Part shown: one piece after another, positions 44,752 through 56,223 of the stretch
Layout of the letters: every line of letters begins with the position of its first letter
Numbering within the stretch: position 1 is the stretch's first letter
From: Paraphaeosphaeria minitans
Taxonomy: Eukaryota; Ascomycota; Dothideomycetes; Pleosporales; Didymosphaeriaceae
Direction: 5' to 3'
NCBI GenBank assembly: GCA_015832175.1
Contig: WJXW01000010.1
Coordinates: forward strand, 558,001 to 622,000
DNA: 64,000 nt
Position numbers and translations under genes: made by a program
Notes under the pieces: model-generated
The model's input: the letters and a program-made list of their open reading frames with translations, nothing else
Database searches by the model: none
What the model was told of the DNA's origin: nothing

Positions 44752-45982
44752 TCACCGACTCGTATGCCGTGGAGTTGACCTGCCACTCCAAGACAAGCCA
44801 GGAGTCCTGCTCTGGGCAGCTTGCGGCGGTTTGTGTCTCTCTTCCTCCTCCATGAGTACTTCAGTTGTACACCAGATCTCACCGTTCTTGACGGCGGCTT
44901 CGCTACCCGTGATAATGTGCTCTACTGACTCTCCACCGGAGCTGCCGATCCTCTTCATGCGAAGAGGAGGATTGAGCGTGCATTTTTTTCCACTCGTAAC
45001 GTGCGTCGCGTATTCCGTTCCGGGATATTGTCCATATGCGTACGTGGTAGTCTGGCGTAGCGTGACAATGCCGTAGTGCTCGAGGACACGCTGGAAAGGC
45101 CCGCGTAAGCAGGGCACGCAGGACACGATGAAACCTGTGAGCATTTCAATTGAACACCACATCTCGATGACGATGATGTCAGAATAAACATCCCTGCTGC
45201 GCTTCATCGCAAGAATCTGTTTGATCTTGATGATGGACGCTACGCCAGCAAATACACCTAGACTCATGAGCAAACCAATAACGGCGCGCTCGCGAAGTGG
45301 ACGCTGGACCTTGCGAAGGAAGTTTATCGGGAGCAGTGCGTAGATCCAGTCGGTTAGGATGACGAAGGCTTGGACTGTGACTTGACTGGCTGACTCGACG
45401 TGATACGGCCAGCACTTCCCCGGGACGTTGTCGGAGATGTCCCACATCTCGCTGAGAGGTATGCAGCCAAACAGTTGTGTGAGCATGTTGTACGCACTAA
45501 GTACAACTTGGAACGCGATCATGGCCCAAAGGAATCGCCGCCACGGCCTATCGGACTCCAGGCGAAGCAGCATCAAGCCAATGGAGATCTTGACCATGGC
45601 CATAGACCACGCCCAGAACGGTTGTGCGATAATACCCCAGAAGGCAGATTTCTCCATGTCAGCGATGGTTAATTTAGCCCGGTCGCCTTTCCAAGAAGGA
45701 AAGATCCACTCGACGCTCTTAAAGAAGAGAGATGTGTTGATGACCACGAGAACCTATATCGCACGTGAGCATAGATGCAGCAGCAATGCAAAAGATTCAT
45801 ACATAGCCCACTGCGCATACGTAATCGTCTGCCAGCATCCGAAATACCGGAAAGCAGCGAGCCCATAGTCGTGCGATGAAGAGCAGAGTAGCTGTGGCGA
45901 GCAAGATAGTCGAGATGACGCTGAATTCCCAGGCAATGTGGACGGCGCGGTCAGAGGGCGTCGCGGGCGTGCCTCGATCCAT
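44752..45982 (-). CDS. SAT4-type rhodopsin-domain integral membrane protein
   Basis: A 7-TM membrane protein of the fungal rhodopsin-domain/SAT4 family, expanded in Pezizomycotina and of mostly unknown function (some members act as CFEM-type receptors or sit in gene clusters). Two exons (45982-45803 and 45753-44752) are joined across a 49-nt intron, giving 393 aa. Features are helix 1 (WEFSVISTILLATATLLFIARL), the conserved FRMLADDYVCAVGYVL, FWAWSMAMVKISIGLMLLR, the W-rich loop around WRRFLWAMIAFQVVLSAYN, GCIPLSEMWD, TDWIYALLPINFLRK and CSIEMLTGFIVSCVPCLRGP. The last ~90 residues are a cytosolic Ser/Thr/Lys-rich tail. No CFEM domain is present. Confidence 0.88.
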
Positions 45983-47583
45983 TGCAGCGACGGCTCGCTC
46001 TCACCTGCGTGCCGATTCGAAGTGAAGTGAGTGGCAGAAAGATGTGCGAGGTGAGGTGAGATGAGATGTAGGAACTAAGTGGAGTCGGAGTCCGCAAGAT
46101 CGATCGTAGGGAAGGAACGTGGTGTGGCAGGCAGGGAAGACGCATATTAGGTATAAGAAACAACAACGGCCCCGGCTACTGCGTGCAGACCGCAGTCAGC
46201 ATTATCTATTGTTCCGTCAAACTGAATGGCTAAGGCTTTTGATGAATCGTGGTAGCACGCCGCATGAGCGTGCATGAGCGTGCATGAGCCTAACCAGCCG
46301 GGGGACCATGTTTTGAGGCTGAATCCGCAGCGACGCCCATAAGGGACGGTAAACGACCATCGCTCTGACATGCGCGAATACAACATTTGGAGCATGTCGA
46401 CACACGACCGGGTTCCTCTCCTAGCTTCAGGAGCATCTCATCCATGCCGAAAACTTATGGCTGTAACAGAGCAACCGCATGACCGAACCCTGCACTTGCA
46501 GCAAGCCTGCGCAGCCCCCATGAAGCTCTCCGGCCCACGTAGTTTATTACAGCTGGCAACGCTGTTCAATGCACGCCAATACCGGTGTCCTGTTGCTCTT
46601 AATTCACACTGGCAGATGTTTTCTAACTTGCTTTTGTGAATGATAGGTAACAACAGATCACGCTGCATCCGTTTGGAACTTCGTCAATTTCGCAAGGACC
46701 GTGAGGCGTAGGTAGCAGGTCGCACCGACGATGAGCTCCTAGACATGCGCAAAATAACGTGTCACTGCTCCGATGGCTTCGATGCCGCATCCAAGGTTTA
46801 CATGTTTCACGAGACGAGTGAGCTACAAGCCCAGTGGGTAGGTAGGTACTGCAAGCCTCGTATGCGGGAATATACCTGGTTTTCAAATCGACCCCAGGAG
46901 ATGAGCGAAGAAGGCTGTTTTCTGAGTCGTCAATATTTCACATCTAGGGGCCTCGCGGTTGCCTGACGCACTTACTGGAAAGATTGGTCTAGGTATCGTA
47001 CCTAGGCAGTTGAGCGGAAAAGTTGCACGCGACGGTTCAATCCGATCACCAGCGTCGGCACATCGTTCCAAACCAAAAGATCCGCCGACTAACCCAACAG
47101 ATCCCTGATTTCCTGCGATGTGTGGGTTTGAAGATCACGGTATAAGTTCGTTTTAGCAGCCGGTAGGTACCTACCCAGCGCAACGGCTAAATGTCCTAGG
47201 TACCTACGGAAAGAAGCAGGCTCGTCCTCGGCCGTACCGAGGCGTTTTCGCTAGATACCACTGCCAAATGTGTCACTCAAGGCCTGGTACGTCCGCGGCT
47301 AGTTCTTTTTTGTACGTGCATCTCGAATCGAAGTTTTGGCTATCTGAAGCCTACCTACACAAAAGTTCTCGAATGTTTCTGGTGCCTCACGTGATAAGAA
47401 CCCGCCCGTAGGCAGGCATCAAAAAGACATGCTCAAACTGCGCAGATTTCATTCTATTTATCTAATGCATCCATAGTCATACCACAGACTTTCAGATATA
47501 TCTCATTCCATACAAGCATGACTCCATACAAACGAATATCGCCATGCATCAGTTTTGTTTCCACGTCACCACTTAGCAATTCA
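45983..47583. other. Intergenic region with palindromic CTAGGTACCTA elements
   Basis: About 1.6 kb between a minus-strand start and a minus-strand stop. Several CTAGGTACCTAC/GTAGGTACCTAC motifs occur at about 46993-47003, 47163-47178 and 47197-47211; similar ones are at 11600 and 14461. No gene recognised. Confidence 0.5.
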
Positions 47584-48426
47584 TCAACGGTCAGACCCAA
47601 CGATACTGTCACTGGATGGAATCAGTGCCGGGAAGTACAGTGTACAAGCCGATCCAAGCACGTACCTCATCTGCAACGTCGGCGTTGCTAACAACTGCCA
47701 CTCAATTGTACTCAATGTCGAGAAGTCCTTGACGCCCTCCGGGAACTTCGGCTGGTATGAGACATCGACCTGCAACTCAATCGGATTGTTGTGGCCTCTC
47801 ACATACATGGCCTTAATCCCGTTTGTCTCGACGGTGGCTTTCCCCCGGCATGCAACATCGGATTGAATGATGAGAACCGCGTTGAGTCGGTTCGGAATCC
47901 CACCTCTAGACTGCTCGTTCTCGTGGATATAAAAGCGTACTGCGTTGGGCTCAGCAAGTTGGAGGGACTTCCATGTATCGCTGAGGATACTACAGGAATG
48001 CTCTTTCACGACAGACTCCTTGCGGCTCAGCGAAGCATTCGCGTTTGCAGTGCTGCCGGGAATGTCGACACCCGCTGGAATGGTTCCTTCAAATGCCCAC
48101 TCGATCGAGGATGTTGTTCGCCTCCCAGTGAGAAATTGCGGCGCCCAGCGCTTCACGACTGCCGTGCTTGCAAGGCCTGCTGAACTAGGCTCAAATTGCA
48201 ACATGATGTTGGCCTTCTTGAAGCGGTCGTTGTGCGGACAAGAGAATTGCAATGTGAGACAGACAAGCCATGCTCTTTTCCCGTTCAACAGACCTTTATC
48301 GATGCTCTGGACAGTAATAGTTGTCGTCTTCCACGTGCTGAGATCTTGCTGGTACACCGTTGCAGGTGGAGCTGGCTGCTCGTTGCTGAAAGAAGAATTG
48401 CGGGACTTAGACGCTGGGCTTAGCAT
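47584..48426 (-). CDS. Conserved fungal protein, unknown function
   Basis: A single-exon frame of 280 aa beginning at the ATG at 48426. I recognise the style of a widespread Pezizomycotina hypothetical family but no named domain. Landmarks are WLVCLTLQFSCPHNDRFKKA, a following alternation of beta-strand-like segments (IMLQFEPSS, VVKRWAPQFL, SSIEWAFEGTIPAG), SCSILSDTW, FYIHENEQSRGGIPNRL and AVLIIQSDVACRG. It is probably beta-rich and cytosolic: no signal peptide or membrane helix is present. The composition and long uninterrupted frame support a real gene. Confidence 0.7.
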   Translation of the reverse strand: MLSPASKSRNSSFSNEQPAPPATVYQQDLSTWKTTTITVQSIDKGLLNGKRAWLVCLTLQFSCPHNDRFKKANIMLQFEPSSAGLASTAVVKRWAPQFLTGRRTTSSIEWAFEGTIPAGVDIPGSTANANASLSRKESVVKEHSCSILSDTWKSLQLAEPNAVRFYIHENEQSRGGIPNRLNAVLIIQSDVACRGKATVETNGIKAMYVRGHNNPIELQVDVSYQPKFPEGVKDFSTLSTIEWQLLATPTLQMRYVLGSACTLYFPALIPSSDSIVGSDR

Positions 48427-51400
48427 ACTAACGAGTGATTAGATCCAAGTGAAGTGAAAATGTAAGAATTGACACTGATCGCCGACGTGGCTACGAAACG
48501 GCGACGTCGACGCCTCTTGAACGCCTGCGCTGCATGTCATGTCCCACTCTGGAACTGCATCCTCCGCCGCAGCGAGAGGGCTTGCACAGCGCCTCCTGAC
48601 AAGCTCCATCACCCAGGCTGGTGGGTGTGAGACTGCTGCGCAGGAGTATTGGCCGACGGTGTGGCCGTGGGGCATCGCATCTGGAAGTTCGGCCGGTGCT
48701 TGTTCTATGAGGACATGCTGGGACAAAGAATGGACGAGTGTTTCTGGTGTGACGACCGAGCAAGATGTCATTTTAGGGTGGCTCGTCATGCAGCCAGTGC
48801 GTGTAGCCATGGTTTTGGTTCACTGTGGCTAAGCGAAGTTCTTTGATGGTTGTGAACGCAAACGGACAGCTGCGCAACGCGAGACACAAGCTATCTTATA
48901 GGGACGCATGATACGCGGACCCGCCGTCGTTGAGGAGCAGCAACCGAGAATATCGCTAGCTAATCATGATCATTAGAATGCCCACTACTATACCTAGCTA
49001 TGACGATAGCGACCATTGGCTTGAGACAAAATTTGGTGCTCTAGTGTTAAGGATATGCACCCACTCAGCACACATTACACACACTTGGTACGCATCCAGT
49101 ACGCGCTTGAATAAATAGAGATGCGATGATTGGAATCGCTCGCAAGACGCTTCCGCAATGCCAGAGCAGTCTCGTCACGAACACGCGCATAGGTATACAG
49201 CAAGTCTTTTGCTTTCGCCAAAGCTAAAAAAACGTGTCTTGCAACAGAAAGTGCCCGGTGGTCGAGCTTCATTCATGAGTAACCTGGTTGTGAAGTGGTC
49301 GAGGATTATCACCACCAACAGTAACCCTGCAGCATCGGGCGACTTGAACCCGGAACTTCACGCAGAGTCACGAGGGTAATATCACGTAGCATTTCCAGAG
49401 ATTTGGGTAGAGATACATGTAGCAGCTTGCCAAAGATTTCCATGTATGTGGTGCACAATGGTTAGGGCGCATGACAACGCTTGATCGGAGTTTGAATTCC
49501 AGATCCAGGGACACAGCCAAGGAGCACATGCCTTGCTGTACTTCAGTGTGTTGAGCTGAGTCGGAGAAGCGCGAGCTAGCATACCTACCTACCTACCAAC
49601 CTGCGCCACTGTGGCTTTTGAACGGCATGAGCACGTCCGCAGGTGGCAGAAGAAAATGTCGCGGATTGCTGGACAATATTAACGCAGACAATCCAGCCCA
49701 TGTCATGGAAGTAATGCATTCTTAGTCCACCATATTAGTTTTGATAGATTGTGAAGAAACGTGTACCGAGGCGAGAGTGGAAGCTTATATACTCTGCGCC
49801 TGACTGAACTTCGTAAAGTGGAGGTTATGGTCTTCATAACGAGACGTCAGTAGAAGGAAGATGCTTTTTAAGCAAGTCAGCGAGAAGCTCGACATGGACA
49901 GAGAAGATTTGGGGTTCAGTTCCGGCCGCGCAAGCTTTGGATGTGTTGAAGGAAAAAGTGAGCAGAAAACACATGACGCGAAATCTCTTGCATTTTGGGA
50001 TATCTCACGAACATAACATCGGACAAAGCCTGGTGAGATTTGTATTTTGGCCCGCGAAGGGCACATCGATATGCGGAGTGTGGCTTTGGGCGAAGTTGAG
50101 GAAGCACCCATGCCACAGGCTTGACATTCACGGGTCTCCAACTACTTATGTATCTTCGCCAGAGAAAGGAATCTGCTGGATTCTAGTATGTTTTCGAGGT
50201 CCACACAGACCCACACACCTGGACACGATGCGAAAGTCGCCAGGATCTTCCACCATAGCCCGATAAAACAGGACATAGTGCGTTTCTTTGTCTGCATTTA
50301 CAGCGCCGAGAACAAATCGGTATACCGGATGAATATTTTGGGGCATCACAGACGTCCCCACTCCTGCTGAACGCAGTCTTCTTGGGCAGACTACCTCATA
50401 ATAGGGCATAGTTACGACACCCCTGCAGTAGAGGGCCGTAGTGCCGAGAACACAGATCATGTTCCACTGTCTGAGACTTTAGCCTCCCACAAATCCGGAC
50501 AACATGATTGCTTCGTGGAATCTCATCAGCACAATTCGCACGGGCAAAGCTATCGCGTCCCACTGTGGTAGTTCTCACCCCGGTATACCAAGAAGTAGCA
50601 CCATGACATCTCGCGTTGGCATCTTTGAGCTAGCACAGGCAGAGACAGGGATGTTTCGTGACATGATTTACTTGTCCGCACAACCAGATATCGCATATAG
50701 GTTGGAACTCTGAGATATGATCTTCCCGAGCTCATGGCCTAGATTGCCCTTGATTTGAATCCTTCCTTCCGGCGCAGCATCTTCACTCCTTTCCAAGGCT
50801 TTGGAACCGCTCCTCCATTCCACGGATATGAACGATCTTCCAGTAGTCCACCGCGCACAGTAGTTCGCGAACGCGCACTTTCAACAGACGTAACAGCTTC
50901 AACTTGATCTTTTTTCACAAGTAACAGGAGCGGTTTTGGAAAACCTCCGCGCTGGTGCATGGAATATGTGGATGAGGTATTTTAGAACTACCACGGGGGC
51001 GGCAATCCGCATTGTCAGCCATAGGTGTCAGGGTGCAGCACTTTTATATCTTCCAGCTGGCAAAACATAGCATGGCCAACATTGAAACTGCGCGCCCGAA
51101 GAGCATATCACAGGGACGACACATTATTTCGCCCAACTGGGACAACACAGACGGTCTTCCGCATTCACGAAAAAAAGAACATGTGCAATCTCTTCCATGG
51201 GATTTGTGGATAGGCTTCGCACACCAGGCTCGGGCCTCGCGCACAAATTTTCAATCTTCTTGGTGACCTGAGTTTTTTCACAGCTCAGCATTACGCAGTT
51301 GTACTGGGACTTTTGGACACGCAACCTCGAAAGACATGCTGATACAGTAGGAGCATTTCTAGACAAGCAAATGCATATGTGCAGTGACGGTCTAGATACT

Positions 51401-54345
51401 CCTTGCCGATATATATATACAACGACTAGCCATTGTAGAGACGCTTTTTACTATAATACACGCTCGGACCTTCCAGGCACACTGCTTCGTTGATAAGCAC
51501 TTTGAATCGTTCCACAACACAACACACTATAGGCAACCGCTGTATAAATTTAGAAACACGCTCTCGGAGGACTTAAGTGTGGTTGAATTTCTTTTTGAAC
51601 CGGAAAACTCTCGTGTGGAATGGTAGAGGAAACTCCTCGTTAAGACATACTCCAGTCCACGAAGCCATTCTGGAGCCACATGTACCAGTATACCATCCAG
51701 TTGTAGAGTGCACCGTCCCATTCTTGGGTTGTGGACGAATAGAAGAGTATACCATACTGCGATGAGTTGTTATCTTCCAGACACACAGGGGCGGAAAGCC
51801 ACATTTTTGCAGGCTAGAAAAACCATCCAACTTCTTCGGTATCAAGAGAGCACGTCTTCCCCAAAGCATTTAACTGGACGAATCAGGCTTTTAGACACAT
51901 GTATCGCGAGTCTTGAGGTGTTTGGAAGAACATATAGGCCATATTCTGGACGCTTGCGCACACATGATGAGTAGCGTAACCTTCTTTTAGAAGCCAAGAA
52001 AGAGAAGTTAAGGAATTCAATAGAGAGGAGTCTCTTCGTCAGGATATTTTCGTTTTATTTAAGTCTCCTAGAGAAGCGTTTGGTGGCGAATGGCCACAGG
52101 CTTCGTGGGAGGACAGACAGAAAGGTAGGCCAGGCTTCGACAGTGCAGAAGCTTTCCTCACAAGTACATGAGTTTAAACATGCTGATGCAACTAAGGTAA
52201 GCACCGAAGTTAGGCTTGAACTTTCTTTTTTATTGGCGGACAGGCGGCCATGGTGAGGCTGAATACAGATTCACGGACACACATCAACTAGAAATTGACA
52301 AGTTTGTAAAGAAGCAGCCTACAGGCTAGTTCAGGAGTCAAGAGCGAACCTCGAAACAAAGCCTTAAGACTAGTCTCACGGTTCTTTGGAAGCGCGCATC
52401 GAGTTCAATTGCTAGCCTTTCTTGGAGAACGGACAGATGTCCAGAACATGGAGGCGACGGTGACAGCTTTATAGGCCCACATTTTCTGGCCGAATCTGCG
52501 ATTCTGGAAGAGTAGACAGACGGGCAGAGGAGTCTGCGATGATTGGAAGCGTCCCGCACCAGCACGTAGTAGCGCATAGCTTGTACTTTTTCAAGAGAAA
52601 TGCATCAAGGTTGCGGTTCCGACTTTGGACAGACGGGACATGTTTCCAGAACTCCACAACTTCTCGCAACACATGGACGCTGTTGCTTCCAATTTTTTGA
52701 ACAGGGACTAGGAGGCAGTTGTGTGGTCGAGAGAAGAGCCCGCGCTGCGAAGAATTCGTGAAGACGTTGGATTGAGACAGACGCATAAGCAGCCACACTG
52801 GAGTCTTTGCTGGAGAACATACAGAAAGATCATGGCACGCTTGTCCGGAAATCTGTGGACACGCATGGTCCGTGTACAGAATCATCTGTAGAAGAAGTGG
52901 CAAGAAAGCTATTGTTTCTGACCATGAAATGCTTGGAAAATTGGACGATTGGACCATGCAGGTTTCGACAGTTTTTAGAAGCACACGATCTTCAAGCCTT
53001 GAGTTTTTGGAAGAACGTACGCGCAGATGGAGCATATCAGATTAGACGCTATGTTTCCCAACCCACGTGCGCGTGCTCCTTCGAATTTTCAGGTGAGGGG
53101 GAAGGAAGGGAGACGTGCGCATAGTACTCAACTGCTTCTGGAGGCATTATGTGCTTCATCTCGTGTTTTGAGAGGGACGGGCAGAAGCTCCATGGAGGGG
53201 CAACTTCCACGTTTGTAGAGACACATCTGCATGTTTTCAGAGGAAACGAGACACACATGAGAGCCTCGACGTCCACTCTGAAACACCGGCCACACGCACC
53301 ATACACCTCTTGCATGCAAATATCTAGACACGCATGGCTGTTCCATGTCTTTTTTTGGACGACCGAAAAACACCATCCGTGAAATGCTCAGCTCGATTAT
53401 ATCGTATCGTGGAAGAAGAGGCAGGCAGGCAGGCCACTATTCCGTTTTGTATCATATTTCGGAAGCCCCAGCTAGAGAACCAACCTGTTGAACTCTTTCG
53501 CTCCCTTTCCAGAAGGCCAGGCAGACAGGGCATCAGTCTGACTGTTGTAGATGCAAGAAGATCTCCCAAACCATCCCACCTCTATTCCGTACGCCGCTTA
53601 TCTTCATCTTTCTAATTTTCTTTCCCAGAGAACCACACAAGGCAGTTGGACCATCAAAAGGCGTCACGAAAGTTTTGACAAGACCAGTAGAAAAAAAAGA
53701 CCACCACAGTCCGGACGAAGTCCAAGTTTCCAAGTCCCGCGCAGACACCACTCTATGTGCGTTGAGTCGTCGAGCCTTTCCCAGACCCATAGTCTTCCCG
53801 AATCTTCCTTTTACCAAGTCTGAAACACCACCACCGTGCCTCATCTTCCGTCATCATCTCCATCATTATCTTCTTCTTTTTGGAACCTGGACAACCGCAA
53901 CCCCCATCAGGTGTTTCCTTGTTGCGTTTTAGGCTCCTGGACGGCCGCGCTATCGCACCTAGCAACAATACTTTTTTTTCGGTCGGCGCCAGAAGCTGTG
54001 GTGTGAAGAAGGGGAAGAAAGCGAGAGCAGAGGAGAGGAGCTTTTATACACGGGGTTGGGCGGGGTGATGACAGCTGTGAGCGGGTTGGGCGCGATGATG
54101 AAGATGCTGGGGAGGTTCAGAATGTCGAGTTCACCCCCGATCAACTGTCCGAAGCATCAGCTTCCGAGACTGCATGTGCCAAGGTTACTCCGGATGCACG
54201 ATGCAGTCTCGCGTTCAACATTACACAGCACAGGCAGTAAAGACATGAGGTGATTCGGAAAGGACATTACAAAGCAGTCCTCCCAGGGTATATCTCCACT
54301 CTACCTGGCGAGTCCATCTGGCCCTAGCACTTCAGCACAATCTCT
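48427..54345. other. 5.9-kb stretch without a recognisable gene
   Basis: No open frame longer than about 190 codons, no transposase, reverse transcriptase, terminal repeat or RNA gene is recognised on either strand. Composition is moderate and not extremely AT-rich. Small repeats include GGCAGGCAGGCAGG (about 53420) and GAACCCGG-type tRNA-like fragments near 49330-49500, rejected as tRNAs. Confidence 0.4.
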
Positions 54346-55925
54346 CTAGACCTGGTACGTGATCGTCTTCAACCTGAGGAACTCGTCGAAGCCCCAACTG
54401 CCATTGAAGCGGCCCCATCCGCTCATCTTGGCGCCACCATGCGGGAGGTTCGTTTCGTCGTGGACGGTCATGGCGTTGATGTGGACAGCACTGTGTTGTA
54501 GTCAGCATCTGCAGGCTGTTCCGCCTGGGAAGGAATGGCAAGTCAAACATACCCGCTCTCGATCTGCTTCGCAATCCTCAGCCCACGCCCCAGATTCTCC
54601 GTAAACACCGCGCTCGTAAGCCCGTAATCGGTATCATTCGCAATCTCTACTGCTTCTTCGTCACTGCTGATCTCGATGACGGATACCGAAGGCCCAAACG
54701 ACTCGGTGTGGTACAGCTCCATGTCCTTGTTCACGCCGTCGACAATAACAGGCCGCATGCGCGTCTTGCTCGCCTCCTTCGTCTCCGGGTGTGGCTCATC
54801 CTTCTCGTGGTCGCCGTGCACGACTTTCGCGCCTGCCGAAACGGCCTGCGCGACGAGGCGCTTGTTCTTCTCGACGTTGGCAGCCTGCACGAGGATGGGC
54901 GCGGGCTTGTCGCCCCCGAAGATGCCTTCCGCTGCGCCCTTGAACGCCTCGATGAACTTGGCCTTGACGTCTTTGTGCACGAGGATGCGCTCTGTCGCCA
55001 TGCAGATCTGGCCCGAGTGCAGGAACGCGCCGAGGGCGCACTGGGTGGCGGCCTTGTTCAAATCGGCGTCATCCAAGACTATAGCGCTCGCCTTGCCGCC
55101 GAGCTCCATGAGCACAGGCTTGAGGTGCTTGCCCGCGCTGGCGGCAATGATGCGGCCGACCGCCGTGGAGCCGGTGAAGTTGATCTTCTTGACGGCGGGG
55201 TGCTCGATCAGCGCGGTGGTGACCTTGACAGCATCTTCGGGGCTGTGGTAGAGCACATTAAGGGCGCCGGCGGGGAGGCCGGCTTCGGCGAGGACGCTGC
55301 CAATAGCCCAGAAGCAGCGGGGGGAGAACTCGGAGCCCTTGAGGATGGTGGTGTTGCCGGCAGCGAGGGCGTAGAGGATGGAGCGGATGCCGAGGATGTA
55401 AGGGGCGTTCCTGGCTCAAAGTCAATTGTCACCGACCTATGCCTAACAGCTCAACGGGACCGCTCACCATGGTGCTATGCCCAAGACAACTCCAAAAGGC
55501 TCCTTCACCACCAAGGCGGCAGTGTTGTCGTCTGAGCACGTCGGAATCACGCCGTTGATGCCGCTGCACCTGCCAGCCACGTCCTTGAACATGTCGGCGC
55601 CCAGCGGCACGTTGAAGCCAGAGCTGAAGGCGGGCGCCGAGCCCGTCTCCTCCTCCATGTAGCGGCCCAGCTCTTCGGCACGCGCCTTGACTATGTCGGC
55701 GGCCTTGAGGAAGATGTCGCGGCGGGCGGCGGGCTTCGTCTTGGCCCAGGCAGGGAACGCGGCCTGGGCGGCTTCAACTGCGCTCTTGACGTCGTCGGGG
55801 GAGGCGGACGAGGCGTGCCATATCTCCTTGTGCGAGCCGGGCGAGATGACGGGGAAGGTGGTCGAGGTGGTGATTTCCTTGCCGTTGATGAGCAACGGAA
55901 CTGTGTAGGACGCGTCAGAAGCCAT
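54346..55925 (-). CDS. NAD(P)-dependent aldehyde dehydrogenase
   Basis: An ALDH-superfamily enzyme that oxidises an aldehyde to its acid. Three exons are 55925-55468, 55410-54553 and 54490-54346, about 486 aa. The start ATG is placed at MASDASYTVPLLINGKE; an upstream open frame has no family sequence. Catalytic features are the conserved NFTGSTAVGR, the general base Glu255 in MELGGKAS, and nucleophile Cys289 in SGQICMATERI, followed by ESFGPSVSV and the C-terminal PHGGAKMSGWGRFNG. It resembles salicylaldehyde/vanillin dehydrogenase-type enzymes of fungi, but the exact substrate is an inference. It lies 298 bp downstream of the P450 gene on the same strand, suggesting a shared oxidation pathway. 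Confidence 0.92.
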
Positions 55926-56223
55926 GATACTGTCTCGGAGCAATAGAGGACTTGGTATTATATACCGGCATGCGAGTTCGATTACGCTGAGGTCAGATGG
56001 AGGGGTCAAGCTGTACCCTACCCATATTTACCTACCGGTAAAAGCTAGACGGGGCGCGCATGCGGGACTGTTGAAATGCGTCGCGTCGTGCTTGATGTGC
56101 AACCAGCATGGGACAGCAATGCCGACGAGGCAAGCCGCCATCCTCGCAACCAATCAGCATCTACGAGTACCCCACCTCCCCTCCCCTCCCCTCCCCTCCC
56201 CTCCTTTCCGCCCCCTTCTTAGA
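55926..56223. other. Intergenic spacer with (CTCCC)n tract
   Basis: Promoter region of the aldehyde dehydrogenase, read towards it. It contains about six CCCCT/CTCCC repeats at 56168-56205, close to the P450 stop codon. Confidence 0.6.

Noticed and set aside
49320..49500. tRNA-like fragments (B-box-like GGTTCAAGTC on minus near 49340; TGGTTAGGGCGC and GAATTCC on plus near 49460)
   Set aside because: Neither gives a paired T stem plus acceptor and anticodon stems; at most they are degenerate tRNA or SINE debris.
52469..53035. 188-codon minus-strand frame in the gene-poor stretch
   Set aside because: Composition and codon pattern are not protein-like, no domain is visible, and overlapping frames of similar size exist on the other strand.
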